From Kistimonas sp. bin40 (GTDB taxonomy: Bacteria; Pseudomonadota; Gammaproteobacteria; Pseudomonadales; Endozoicomonadaceae), in NCBI GenBank assembly GCA_002238585.1, contig MPMQ01000024.1, forward strand, positions 1 through 40,889: DNA of 40,889 bases. The letters run 5' to 3'. Below the pieces are notes generated by a model. The model was given only the letters and a program-made list of their open reading frames with translations, had not been told where the DNA came from and ran no database searches. This document shows, piece by piece, positions 26,765 to 35,516 of this stretch (the stretch's first letter is position 1; each line of letters opens with the position of its first letter). The position numbers and the translations under genes were made by a program.

Positions 26765-29044
26765 ATGCTCAATAAAGATCTCGAAAAAACTCTCAATAAT
26801 GCCTTCCGTGAAGCACAAGGGAAGCGTCACGAGTTTATGACAGTGGAGCATCTTCTGCTGGCGTTGCTTGGCAATGACTCGGCAGTGGATGTGCTGGAGG
26901 CGTGCGGAGCCGACATACAGCGGCTGAGGGAGGAGCTCAGCCACTTTGTCGACTCGAGTACGCCGCAAATTCCGGTTGGCGATGACGAAAGGGAGACTCA
27001 GCCTACTCTTGGCTTCCAGAGGGTATTGCAGCGCGCGGTCTTTCATGTCCAGAGTTCTGGCAAGAAAGAGGTCAATGGGGCTAATGCACTGGTTGCCATT
27101 TTCAGTGAACAGGAAAGTCAGGCCGTCTACTTCCTCAAGAGGCAGGAAATTGCCCGAATCGATGTCGTCAATTACATTGCTCACGGTATATCCAAGGTCC
27201 CGGGACGCCAAAGTGCGGATGGCCTTGCCCGGGAGTCCTCTGATGATATGGGTGATCCGGAGATGGCAGGTCGACGGCCACTGGATGCCTATACGCTTAA
27301 CCTGAACGAGCAGGCGCGGCAGGGCAAGATTGACCCCCTTGTTGGTCGTGATCAGGAGGTGGGGCGCGTGTCCCAGATTCTGACGCGCAGAAGGAAAAAT
27401 AACCCACTGCTGGTGGGTGAGGCGGGTGTTGGCAAAACGGCCATTATGGAGGGTCTGGCCCGCCGTATTGTGGACGGCCAGGTTCCTGCTGTGCTGAATG
27501 AATGCACTGTCTATTCTCTGGATCTTGGTGCCTTGCTGGCGGGGACGAAATATCGCGGCGATTTTGAAAAGCGTTTCAAGTCGCTGTTGTCTGAACTGCG
27601 CCGGGAAGAGGGAGCCATTCTTTTCATCGATGAAATTCACACCATTATTGGTGCCGGTGCGGCATCGGGCGGTGTGATGGATGCCTCAAATCTGCTCAAG
27701 CCCCTGCTGACATCCGGAGAGCTTCGTTGTGTGGGTTCTACTACATTTCAGGAATTCCGGGGCATCTTTGAGAAGGATCGTGCCCTGGCTCGCCGGTTCC
27801 AGAAGGTGGATGTCCAGGAACCCAATGTGGATGACACCTTCGAAATTCTGATGGGGCTGAAATCCCGGTTTGAGCAACATCACGAGATCACCTACGAGCG
27901 CGAGGCCATGCGTGCTGCTGCCGAGTTGGCTGACCGCTATATCAATGACCGTCACATGCCCGACAAAGCCATCGATGTGATTGATGAAGCGGGTGCCTGG
28001 CAGCGTCTGCAGGAAGAAGCAGATCGCAAGTCGGTGATTGGCGTGCCGGAAGTGGAAGCCGTAGTGGCGCGTATGGCGCGGGTACCACCCAAGTCTGTCT
28101 CTTCCTCTGACAAGGAACTCCTGGAGCGTCTGCCTCGCAATCTGAAGATGACTATCTTTGGTCAGGATGAAGCCATAGCTGCGCTGACAACCAATATCCG
28201 GCTGTCACGAGCGGGGCTCAAGCCGGTGGAAAAACCGGTGGGTTGCTTTCTGTTTGCAGGGCCAACTGGCGTAGGAAAAACAGAAGTCTGCAAGCAGTTG
28301 GCAAAATCCACAGGCATCGAGCTTGTACGTTTTGATATGTCCGAGTACATGGAACGTCATACTGTATCCCGTCTGATTGGTGCTCCGCCGGGTTATGTTG
28401 GCTTTGATCAGGGTGGTTTGCTGACGGAGGCCATCAACAAGACGCCGCACTGTGTCCTGCTGCTGGATGAGATTGAAAAGGGGCATCCGGACGTCTTTAA
28501 TCTACTCCTTCAGGTGATGGACCACGGTGTGCTGACTGACAACAACGGACGCAAGGCCGATTTCAGGAATGTCATTCTGGTCATGACCACCAATGCCGGA
28601 GCCGAAAACATGAATCGCGGTTCTATTGGCTTTGTTGAGCAGGATCATACGACCGATGGTGCAGAGGCTATAAAGAAAACCTTTACGCCGGAGTTTCGTA
28701 ATCGCCTTGACGCCGTTATCCAGTTTAATCCGCTCTCGACTGAAGTTATTGCCAGCGTTGTAGACAAGCAGCTGACGGAGCTTCAGGCGCAGCTGGATGA
28801 GCGCAAGGTGCAGATTGAGACGAACCGGTCGGCACGTGAGTGGCTTGCAGAAAAGGGTTATGACCGGCTGATGGGTGCGCGACCTATGCAGCGTCTGATC
28901 CAGGACAGAATCAAGAAGCTTCTTGCTGAAGATATTCTGTTTGGCAGGCTGGTTAACGGTGGGGTTGTCAGAATCGGCGTCAAGGGCGGAGAGTTGTCTT
29001 TCCGCATCGAGCCGACGAGAGAACCTGCGTCTGAAACGGAGTAG
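26765..29044 (+). CDS. clpA: ATPase subunit ClpA of the Clp protease
   Basis: 759 residues, full length. A double AAA+ unfoldase that feeds ClpP. The N-domain begins [20 protein letters not shown] and keeps the ClpS-binding region. D1 has Walker A GEAGVGKT and Walker [21 protein letters not shown]2 has Walker A GPTGVGKT, Walker [21 protein letters not shown], and the pore loop GYVGFDQGG. The C-terminus keeps NWLAEKGYD-like [14 protein letters not shown]. It is probably cotranscribed with clpS and ends at an intrinsic terminator at 29178. In many relatives infA follows; here a phosphatase gene does. Confidence 0.98.
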   Translation: MLNKDLEKTLNNAFREAQGKRHEFMTVEHLLLALLGNDSAVDVLEACGADIQRLREELSHFVDSSTPQIPVGDDERETQPTLGFQRVLQRAVFHVQSSGKKEVNGANALVAIFSEQESQAVYFLKRQEIARIDVVNYIAHGISKVPGRQSADGLARESSDDMGDPEMAGRRPLDAYTLNLNEQARQGKIDPLVGRDQEVGRVSQILTRRRKNNPLLVGEAGVGKTAIMEGLARRIVDGQVPAVLNECTVYSLDLGALLAGTKYRGDFEKRFKSLLSELRREEGAILFIDEIHTIIGAGAASGGVMDASNLLKPLLTSGELRCVGSTTFQEFRGIFEKDRALARRFQKVDVQEPNVDDTFEILMGLKSRFEQHHEITYEREAMRAAAELADRYINDRHMPDKAIDVIDEAGAWQRLQEEADRKSVIGVPEVEAVVARMARVPPKSVSSSDKELLERLPRNLKMTIFGQDEAIAALTTNIRLSRAGLKPVEKPVGCFLFAGPTGVGKTEVCKQLAKSTGIELVRFDMSEYMERHTVSRLIGAPPGYVGFDQGGLLTEAINKTPHCVLLLDEIEKGHPDVFNLLLQVMDHGVLTDNNGRKADFRNVILVMTTNAGAENMNRGSIGFVEQDHTTDGAEAIKKTFTPEFRNRLDAVIQFNPLSTEVIASVVDKQLTELQAQLDERKVQIETNRSAREWLAEKGYDRLMGARPMQRLIQDRIKKLLAEDILFGRLVNGGVVRIGVKGGELSFRIEPTREPASETE

Positions 29045-29177
29045 CTGTGTTCTGTTCGCTCTGATGGGATCAGCCTGAGCCGGGACTTGATGGCCGATTT
29101 TTCGGGGTGGTTTCGGCTCAGGAAAAGGCTTTCGAGAGCACAGGCCTCGGTCCTCCTCTCTTCCTTGTACATCCTTG

Positions 29178-29205
29178 GCCCCCTGTAAAGGGGGCTTGTT
29201 TTTTT
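29178..29205 (+). terminator. Intrinsic terminator after clpA
   Basis: GCCCCC, loop TGTAAA, GGGGGC, then TTGTTTTTTT. This is a classic rho-independent terminator, 133 bases past the clpA stop. The 300-base gap before the phosphatase gene holds nothing else clear. Confidence 0.85.
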
Positions 29206-29344
29206 CTGGGCATCTCCCTTTTTTTCGTCTTCTGCTCCCCGTGAAATATGAGCTTTTCAGCCTTCTGGCTCCCATCTGCTGCTGTCTTCCGTCAGGTGAG
29301 CGGCTAAACTTTATCAAGAGAAAATCAAAGGTTCAGGAGATACC

Positions 29345-31396
29345 ATGGGCGTAATTAAAGGAAACTCGCTGGCTCTTGATAAGGCCACTGTGGATCAGTT
29401 TACGAAGGCTGTCGACAAGAGTGGTGCTGACAAAGACACTAAATTTGTACGCGTCAAGGCCCCTGGTTCTGGCGGTTTAGGCGTGCTGGTGGACGACGGA
29501 GCCAGAGGTAACATCTTTGGTAAGCTCACTCGGAAATTGAAGCAGGGGGTCAATGAAAAAGGGGAAACAAACCAGCTGCATGCGGCCTGCTTTCTCCATG
29601 CCTTTGCTCTGGAGGGCACCAGTGGCGCGACCCTGAATCTCGACGCCTTTGAACCTAAAAAGATTACTGACAGAGTTGTCACAAGAAAAACTGCCCAGTC
29701 GCTTCTACAACAGGGGCGCCGTGTAGATATAGCCAGAGCTTCGCCGCACGAATCCTTGAAGCAAATTGCAGAGAATCTTGGAAAGTACGACAGCGCCGGA
29801 GCTGGCGGCATAAAGGTTCTCAAGGAGCATCTCGCCAGCGCAAGCGCAGATCTGCAGGATTCGAAAGACAAGGGCCAGAAGGAACAGATGGATGTCCTGC
29901 GTGATTTGGCTGTTGGTCGGAAGCCTGATGTTCTGGCAGAGTATCCGGAGCTCAAACAGGCGGTCACGGATGCTTGGGTGGATCTGCGTGTCAAGGCCAT
30001 ACTGCATGAACACGGCAGCAAGCCGTTCAGTGAGATACTGCATACGGCAGGAGAGCGGCTGGAGGGGTACCGCTTTACAGCGGGATCAGAACAAAATCCG
30101 CGACCCGGCGCGCGTATTGACCCAGAGTTGAGGGGTGAGGTGCTGAGTAAGCTCATTGACGTGTCGATCAGCCGGGCGGCGGAGCAGAAGGCGACACAGG
30201 GTTGGTCGGAGGAAACAGATCGCTTCAGTGCCTTGGACGGGGAACTGCATAGCCTGGAGGCGGCGCACTCCGAATGGAGTCAAAATCCCAGTTTCAAAGC
30301 TGCCTACTGCGAGCACCTGTCGCGCTCGCTGGAAGAGGGAAATCTGACACGGAACGATATTGAAACTGGGAGCGACCAGTACGATTTGGTGAAGGCTGAT
30401 GTGTTGGAGGCGGCACTGGCAAAGGCGGGGCTGAAGGTGTCTGCTGATCTGGGAGGAAGGGCCGCGCAGGCTCGGCAAAAACTTGGTGCAGCCCAACCTC
30501 AGGCTTCGGAGACCGGGCTCAAAACTAACAAAGATTATTTTGATGATCTGGCAGTAGAAACAAAAAGTATGCTTGCTGGTATGCGAACGGCCGATTTCGA
30601 TTCAGGGATGAGCCGTTTCAGGAATATAAAATCACCGTTGGATACCAATGTACGCATCAAGCAGGGTGGAGCCGATAAGCCTGTGCACGCAAACAAAATA
30701 GAGGTTCCCAACAAGACATCGGCCATTGCCTCGCAGTACCCTCCTAACAACGACGGAGCGCGGTCTGCATTCTGGCAGATGGCCATTCAAAACGAGACCA
30801 ACTTGATTGTGGACCTGACGCAGCCGGAGCAGGGTGGAGGTGCGGCTCAAGGTCAGAATAATGCGCTGTACCAAGATAGGAAGCAGCAGGGCAAGGGCGC
30901 GCCGCTGATTCCTTATTACCCGGACAAAGTCGGAGAAGTCAAGGTCTTTGGCGGGGTCGAAGTGGAATGCCTGAGTCGCAATCTCGATATCGAGTCCGAG
31001 TACTACGAGCAGGTTCGCTACCAGGTGACGGATACTGAGTCAGGCGAGTCAGCGACTGTTGATCGGTTGCATATCAAAGGGTGGAAAGATATGAGAGGGA
31101 CCAGCATGCCGATGTTGGCGTGGGCGGCCAAGGCTCTGGCTGACGACAGCTTCCCCAGTGTCACGGTACACTGCCGGGCTGGTGTGGGGCGTACCGGCAC
31201 TCTGTTTGTGGCCACCATGATGCTCGATGAGATCAGCAAAAACAAAATGACGCTGGAGAATATAGACAGGGATGTTGATGCGCTGATTATGAAGGCCCGC
31301 AAGGCCCGGGGCCCTCTGGCAGTGCAGACCGCAGAGCAGCGCAAGCTTCTGGTGGATCTGGCGCAGCACTGGATCACCAACGGCACGGACTCCTGA
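29345..31396 (+). CDS. YopH-like protein tyrosine phosphatase, putative effector
   Basis: 683 residues, starting after CAGGAGATACC. The C-terminal third is a classical phosphatase domain. VPNKTSAIASQYPPNNDGAR then FWQMAIQNETNLIVDLTQ match the eukaryotic/YopH core. The P-loop is VTVHCRAGVGRTGTLF, with Cys610 and Arg616 (C-x5-R). The acid loop reads GWKDMRG with Asp582, in place of W-P-D. The Q-loop is AVQTAEQRKLL. The N-terminal 400 residues are helical and unrecognised (chaperone-binding or host-targeting regions are usual in such effectors). There is no Sec signal. It lies between clpA and serS, where relatives keep other housekeeping genes, so it looks inserted. It probably dephosphorylates host proteins, which is inference. 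Confidence 0.85.
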   Translation: MGVIKGNSLALDKATVDQFTKAVDKSGADKDTKFVRVKAPGSGGLGVLVDDGARGNIFGKLTRKLKQGVNEKGETNQLHAACFLHAFALEGTSGATLNLDAFEPKKITDRVVTRKTAQSLLQQGRRVDIARASPHESLKQIAENLGKYDSAGAGGIKVLKEHLASASADLQDSKDKGQKEQMDVLRDLAVGRKPDVLAEYPELKQAVTDAWVDLRVKAILHEHGSKPFSEILHTAGERLEGYRFTAGSEQNPRPGARIDPELRGEVLSKLIDVSISRAAEQKATQGWSEETDRFSALDGELHSLEAAHSEWSQNPSFKAAYCEHLSRSLEEGNLTRNDIETGSDQYDLVKADVLEAALAKAGLKVSADLGGRAAQARQKLGAAQPQASETGLKTNKDYFDDLAVETKSMLAGMRTADFDSGMSRFRNIKSPLDTNVRIKQGGADKPVHANKIEVPNKTSAIASQYPPNNDGARSAFWQMAIQNETNLIVDLTQPEQGGGAAQGQNNALYQDRKQQGKGAPLIPYYPDKVGEVKVFGGVEVECLSRNLDIESEYYEQVRYQVTDTESGESATVDRLHIKGWKDMRGTSMPMLAWAAKALADDSFPSVTVHCRAGVGRTGTLFVATMMLDEISKNKMTLENIDRDVDALIMKARKARGPLAVQTAEQRKLLVDLAQHWITNGTDS

Positions 31397-31447
31397 GTGC
31401 TGCAAGAGCCAGAGCGGCTTGCTGGTCCTCGGCTGCCGCCCGCGCTC

Positions 31448-32749
31448 TTATGTCTGGCGTTCTATGACCTTCACGCCTCCCATATAAGGATGCAATGCTT
31501 CGGGGATATGAATGCATCCCCGGGCATCCTGACAATTCTCCATCACCGCGATCAGGGTGCGGCCTACCGCCAGCCCTGAACCATTCAACGTATGCACCAG
31601 TGCCGGGTTGCCGGTCTCCGGATCGCGGAAGCGCGCCTGCATGCGACGTGCCTGAAAATCCCGACAGTTGGAGACAGAGGAAATCTCGCGGTATTGCTGC
31701 TGTCCCGGTAGCCAGACTTCCAGATCATAGGTTCTGGCAGCACCAAAGCCCAGGTCGCCGCCGCACAGGGCCATCACTCTGTAAGGCAGCTCCAGTTTTT
31801 GCAAAATGGCTTCAGCATGGGTTGTCATGTCTTCCAGTGTTCTGGCCGACGCCGATGGGTGGGTGATACACACCATTTCTACCTTGTCGAACTGGTGCTG
31901 GCGGATCATGCCCCGGGTGTCGCGACCATAGCTGCCTGCCTCGCTACGAAAGCAGGGGGTGTGTGCAGTCAGTTTGATCGGTAGCTGTTGGGCATCAAGC
32001 ACTGTTTCGCGCACCAGGTTTGTCAGGGACACTTCTGCTGTTGGAATAAGATAATGAGGTTCGTGCTGGCCCTCTGTTGAAGTCCGGAACAGGTCCTCGG
32101 CAAACTTGGGCAGCTGGCCTGTGCCTTCCAGAGCCTGGGATTGCACAAGATAGGGGGTGTAGCACTCCTGATAGCCATGCTCATCCACCTGCACATCCAG
32201 CATGAACTGCGCCAGCGCCCGGTGCAGGCGCGCCAGTTTGTTTCGTATGACGACAAAGCGGGATCCCGACAGTTTTGCGCCGGCATTGAAATCCAGCCCC
32301 AGGGCCGCACCCAGGTCTACATGGTCTGCTGGCGTGAAGTCGAAGCGGGGCGGGGTTCCCCAGCGCCGAAGTTCGACATTGCAAGCTTCAGACTTGCCTT
32401 CAGGCACTGCTTCTTCCGGCAGGTTGGGAACGCTCATGAAAAAGCGGTTCCACCTGGCGAGCAGTTCCTTTTCCCGGGACTCCAGTGCAGCCAGTTCGCT
32501 GTCGAGCTCTGCCAGCTGATCGGTGACCTGAAGGCGGGCCTCCTCTGGTGTCATCCCCTGACCAATCAGAGTTCCGACCTGGCGGGATAGTCTTTTTTTG
32601 TCTGCGCGCCGGTTCTGGGCCTGAGTCTGGACAGCGCGACGCTCAGAGTCGAGCTGCTGCATCTGTTCAATATCGAGGTTGAAGTTTTTTTTCAGAAGCA
32701 ATCGGGCAACTTCTTCGGGGTTGTCCCGAACATAGCGTGGATCCAGCAT
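31448..32749 (-). CDS. serS: Seryl-tRNA synthetase
   Basis: 433 residues. Charges tRNA-Ser and tRNA-Sec with serine. ATG 32749 gives the family start [20 protein letters not shown]; the frame is open further upstream but that part is not conserved. The N-terminal coiled-coil arm ([20 protein letters not shown]) is followed by the class II core. Motif 2 is [20 protein letters not shown] and motif 3 is [26 protein letters not shown] is also present. GAGG precedes the start. It converges on the phosphatase gene with about 50 bases between them, in which a GCGGC/GCCGC inverted repeat might stop both. Confidence 0.98.
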   Translation of the reverse strand: MLDPRYVRDNPEEVARLLLKKNFNLDIEQMQQLDSERRAVQTQAQNRRADKKRLSRQVGTLIGQGMTPEEARLQVTDQLAELDSELAALESREKELLARWNRFFMSVPNLPEEAVPEGKSEACNVELRRWGTPPRFDFTPADHVDLGAALGLDFNAGAKLSGSRFVVIRNKLARLHRALAQFMLDVQVDEHGYQECYTPYLVQSQALEGTGQLPKFAEDLFRTSTEGQHEPHYLIPTAEVSLTNLVRETVLDAQQLPIKLTAHTPCFRSEAGSYGRDTRGMIRQHQFDKVEMVCITHPSASARTLEDMTTHAEAILQKLELPYRVMALCGGDLGFGAARTYDLEVWLPGQQQYREISSVSNCRDFQARRMQARFRDPETGNPALVHTLNGSGLAVGRTLIAVMENCQDARGCIHIPEALHPYMGGVKVIERQT

Positions 32750-33095
32750 GGAAGCCTCAACACCTTTATTGCAAGTAGCACAGTAAATCAGGGGCCGTCC
32801 CCGCTGACGTGCAGTCGCGGGCGGCCACCGGCATAACACACCCAACACAATGGCAAAAAACCGTAAGCCGATCGCATGAACAACGGGTGCCGATGCTGCG
32901 ACTGGCTGTGCTTTCCCAGGAGACCTTATGAAGTGTCCTGTCGCGAAAATGCTGGATTGGAGTATTTTTTCCGATATTAGTTAACGCGTCCTCTGTGCAC
33001 CTGGCGTCAGAATGAAAAGCACCTTGAGTCGGACGTCTTCTCGCCAGGGCTCTTTTGCTTCCGATCGGTCTCCCGTCGCTCAGCCGGCAGGAGAG
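32750..33095. other. Gap between serS and gluQ
   Basis: About 345 bases with no supported gene. The serS promoter should be in the left half. Plus-strand frames here (from 33012) are antisense to the end of gluQ and have no ribosome-binding site. Confidence 0.5.
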
Positions 33096-34013
33096 TCAGC
33101 AGGTGGCAGTGGTCTCTGGAATGGACTTCGTGCCGCAGAGGGTCAGTGGATTCCAGTTCTGTCGGGCCCAGTCAAGGATCTCCGGCAAGCTGGAGGCGCT
33201 CACATGGTCGTCTACAGGAAGGCCCAATGCCTTGAGGGCCTGCACTACAGCAGGCCGGGGCTCCGTCAACGACAGCGGCTGCGCCCTGTTCTGCTTGCTG
33301 AGTTTTTCGCCCTGCCTGTTCACGACAACCGGAAGATGCGCATAGCTGAGCGTTCTGTACCCCAGGGCTGATTGCAAGGCTTTCTGTCGCGGTGTTGAAG
33401 TCATGAGATCAATGCCGCGCACGACATGTGTGACTCCCTGGTCTTGATCGTCCACAACAACAGCGAGCTGATAGGCAAAAACCCCATCCCGGCGCACAAC
33501 GACGAAATCACCCGAATCTTCCAGGTGGAAACGCTCCAGCCCCTGAATGCGGTCGTTCAGACAGTAGTGCTGATCTGATACCCGAAAGCGCAGTGCCTGG
33601 GGAGCTCCGGGCGCACAGGGCGCCGCCCGGCACCAACCCGGGTAGACGCTCAGGCCAAGCAACTGCCGGCGGCTGCATGTGCAGGGGTAGAGCCAGCCCT
33701 CGTCTTTCAGGAGCGACACAGCTCTTGTGTAGGCAGCCAGCCGGTCCGTCTGGTAGAGAACGTCCCCGTCCCAGTTCAGGCCATGACGCTCGAGGGCTTT
33801 GAGAATCAGTCCCCGTGCGCCTGGCATTTCCCTTGGCCTGTCGAGATCCTCCATGCGCACCAGCCACTGACCCGATGTGCAGCGGGCATCCAGCCAACTG
33901 GCCAGGGCCGTCAGCAGAGACCCCTGGTGCAGCGGGCCAGTAGGCGAGGGAGCAAAGCGCCCAACGTAGTGGCCAGAGGCCGGCTCGGAACCCACAGAGT
34001 CTGCTTCTCTCAA
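33096..34013 (-). CDS. gluQ: Glutamyl-Q tRNA(Asp) synthetase
   Basis: 305 residues. Attaches glutamate to the queuosine base at position 34 of tRNA-Asp. It is a shortened glutamyl-tRNA synthetase without the anticodon-binding part. The class I motif is GRFAPSPTGPLHQGSLLTAL. A zinc site is seen as PCTCSRRQ, then YPGWCR. The KMSKS-like motif is GEKLSKQN. The first codon is TTG at 34013, overlapping the dksA stop by four bases; GTG 33995 is an alternative start. The dksA-gluQ pair is common in gammaproteobacteria and suggests cotranscription and coupled translation. C-terminal residues after LDWARQNW are variable. Confidence 0.95.
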   Translation of the reverse strand: MREADSVGSEPASGHYVGRFAPSPTGPLHQGSLLTALASWLDARCTSGQWLVRMEDLDRPREMPGARGLILKALERHGLNWDGDVLYQTDRLAAYTRAVSLLKDEGWLYPCTCSRRQLLGLSVYPGWCRAAPCAPGAPQALRFRVSDQHYCLNDRIQGLERFHLEDSGDFVVVRRDGVFAYQLAVVVDDQDQGVTHVVRGIDLMTSTPRQKALQSALGYRTLSYAHLPVVVNRQGEKLSKQNRAQPLSLTEPRPAVVQALKALGLPVDDHVSASSLPEILDWARQNWNPLTLCGTKSIPETTATC

Positions 34014-34453
34014 TGACCCAGTTGCTTTTCCTTGATTTCTGCCAAGGTCTTGCAGTCAATACACAATGTCGCTGTAGGGCGAGCCTCAAGGCGGCGAATG
34101 CCTATTTCAACGCCACAGGAATCACAGTAGCCGTAATCACGCTCTTCAAGGCGGGTGAGCGTCTTGTCTATCTTGCTTATCAGCTTCATTTCCCTGTCCC
34201 GGGTCCGCAGTTCAAGGCTGAATTCTTCTTCCTGACTGGCGCGATCGGCCGGGTCTGGAAAATTGGCTGCCTCATCCTGCATATGCCGGACAGTTCGTTG
34301 CGCTTCGTTGACCAGCTCAGATTTCCAGTTCCCCAGGATGCTGCAGAAGTGGTCTACCTGGCGCTCGCTCATGTAGGGCTCATCTTCCTGCGGCTGATAA
34401 GGTTCAAAGGTCCCCAGAAGGGTGGCGTTATCCGGATTGTTTCGTGCTGACAT
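34010..34453 (-). CDS. dksA: RNA polymerase-binding factor DksA
   Basis: 147 residues. Works with ppGpp at the RNA polymerase secondary channel to shut down rRNA promoters and switch on amino-acid promoters. The coiled-coil tip acidic residues are seen in PDPADRASQEEEFSLELR. The zinc finger has four cysteines in GYCDSCG and LCIDCKT. YMSERQVDHFCSILGNWKSE is typical of the N-terminal part. ATG 34453 gives the expected length; the AGGAGGGG upstream is too far to be its binding site. It overlaps gluQ. The rRNA promoter at 40498 has a GC-rich discriminator, the type DksA controls. Confidence 0.97.
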   Translation of the reverse strand: MSARNNPDNATLLGTFEPYQPQEDEPYMSERQVDHFCSILGNWKSELVNEAQRTVRHMQDEAANFPDPADRASQEEEFSLELRTRDREMKLISKIDKTLTRLEERDYGYCDSCGVEIGIRRLEARPTATLCIDCKTLAEIKEKQLGH

Positions 34454-34779
34454 GCTTACAGCCCTGTTTGTTATTCCCCTCCTGCACTACCGCCCATGGC
34501 AAAGGCAACAAAAGATGTGAGCCCGGGGTGCGTCTGCAGACCTCGCAGGACTCACCCCGTCACCCGCGCAACGCCGCGAACCCGATATCCGAAACCGTGG
34601 GAGAGCAGGGCAGGAGAATACCAAAAAGCCTGCCGTACGCAGCGGGTACAACGGGCGCACTTCCCGTGTACTCGACTGTGTACCGGCAGAAAAGCGGGTG
34701 AGCCTACCCGCTCATTTGCATTTATGCAACCGTGTTGCTGGCATGATGTGATTGAAGGAGTTTGTCTGTGAGAGAGGTC
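34454..34779. other. Gap between dksA and the tRNA promoter
   Basis: About 325 bases with no supported gene. The dksA promoter should lie in the left half. Plus-strand frames from 34444 and 34496 have unnatural composition and no ribosome-binding site. Confidence 0.5.
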
Positions 34780-34808
34780 TTGGCACTGCGGGTGCGGGTG
34801 TGTTACCT
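34780..34808 (+). promoter_or_regulatory. Sigma-70 promoter of the tRNA gene
   Basis: TTGGCA (34780-34785), 17 bases, TTACCT (34803-34808). The tRNA begins 20 bases downstream of the -10 box. Confidence 0.6.
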
Positions 34809-34828
34809 TTGTCGGCCAGAGAGAGATA

Positions 34829-34905
34829 GGGCCTATAGCTCAGTTGGTTAGAGCAGTGGACTCATAATCCATTGGTCGCAGGTTCAAGTCCTGCTGGGCC
34901 CACCA
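34829..34905 (+). tRNA. tRNA with CAU anticodon, probably tRNA-Ile2
   Basis: 77 bases with encoded CCA. Acceptor stem GGGCCTA pairs with TGGGCCC. The D-arm AGCTCAGTTGGTTAGAGCA and T-arm GGTTCAAGTCC are standard. The anticodon loop is CTCATAA. C4-G69 and C5-G68 pairs in the acceptor stem are what I recall as TilS recognition features and occur in E. coli tRNA-Ile2, whereas elongator tRNA-Met has U4 and A5. The sequence also resembles Pseudomonas tRNA-Ile2. Elongator tRNA-Met is the alternative. Confidence 0.8.
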
Positions 34906-34914
34906 GACAGAAGA

Positions 34915-34952
34915 CCGGAGTTCCTTTTTTGGAGAGGGATTCCGGTTTTTTT
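34915..34952 (+). terminator. Intrinsic terminator of the tRNA gene
   Basis: CCGGAGTTCC pairs with GGGATTCCGG (two G-T wobbles) across an 11-base loop, followed by seven Ts. It begins ten bases after the CCA. Confidence 0.8.
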
Positions 34953-35516
34953 GTTTCTGCCATGAGCCTGAGCCTGATAGGGTCACTGTCGATGGGCAAT
35001 ACAATGAAACCCCTTGTTTTGTCGGGGGGGCAAAAAACACTGTCGCTGATGCGGCACAGGCGACTGGCCATAACCTATAAAAGTGACGCCTTCCTGCGGT
35101 AGCGGTGGTCTGTGCGGTGCGAGGATAAGCCGTTCCCCAAATGTGGCCGGCGCAGCGCACGCACGATATCAGCTCACCGGCAATGACAATTGCAGCTCAT
35201 CCGCCTTGCACAAGGCCTGCGTCCAGCTCTTGCGCATTTGCTTTCTCTCTGTCGCGTAGTTGGCTGTGCAGCCTGTGTCATCTTGTAGAACGGTTCCAGA
35301 GTCCGATCCATGACGGATGCCAGTCCAGAGCGTCCAGGGTGCTGTCTGGCGGGCTATGCCTGCCAGTTTGTTTGTCATTACCGGAAAAATCGGGATAAGA
35401 GCTGGAAAAAATGATCCCCTCTGCTGTGCACCAGGGGAAGGGGGACAGGAAGTGGGCGTACAGCGCGGACCGTCGTCTGCACTGTGCGCGTTTGTGATTC
35501 GGCTCCTGGCTCACTA
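34953..35516. other. Gap between the tRNA and the mucin-like gene
   Basis: No firm gene in about 560 bases. A minus-strand frame 35169-35378 would encode 69 residues (MTNKLAGIARQTAPWTLWTG, then TGCTANYATERKQMRKSWTQ); the composition is natural but there is no good ribosome-binding site and no family match. It lies downstream of the mucin-like gene, in the same direction. Confidence 0.35.

Noticed and set aside
26750-27640. 296-residue minus-strand frame
   Set aside because: Antisense to clpA, which is a certain gene over its full length.
29395-30156. 253-residue minus-strand frame
   Set aside because: Antisense to the phosphatase gene; composition is Ser/Arg/Leu-heavy as expected for a shadow.
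34840-35160. Minus-strand frames with G-L-E-P-A-T-N and D-L-N-L-R-P-M-D-Y motifs
   Set aside because: These are the well-known false proteins read antisense across a tRNA gene and its flank.
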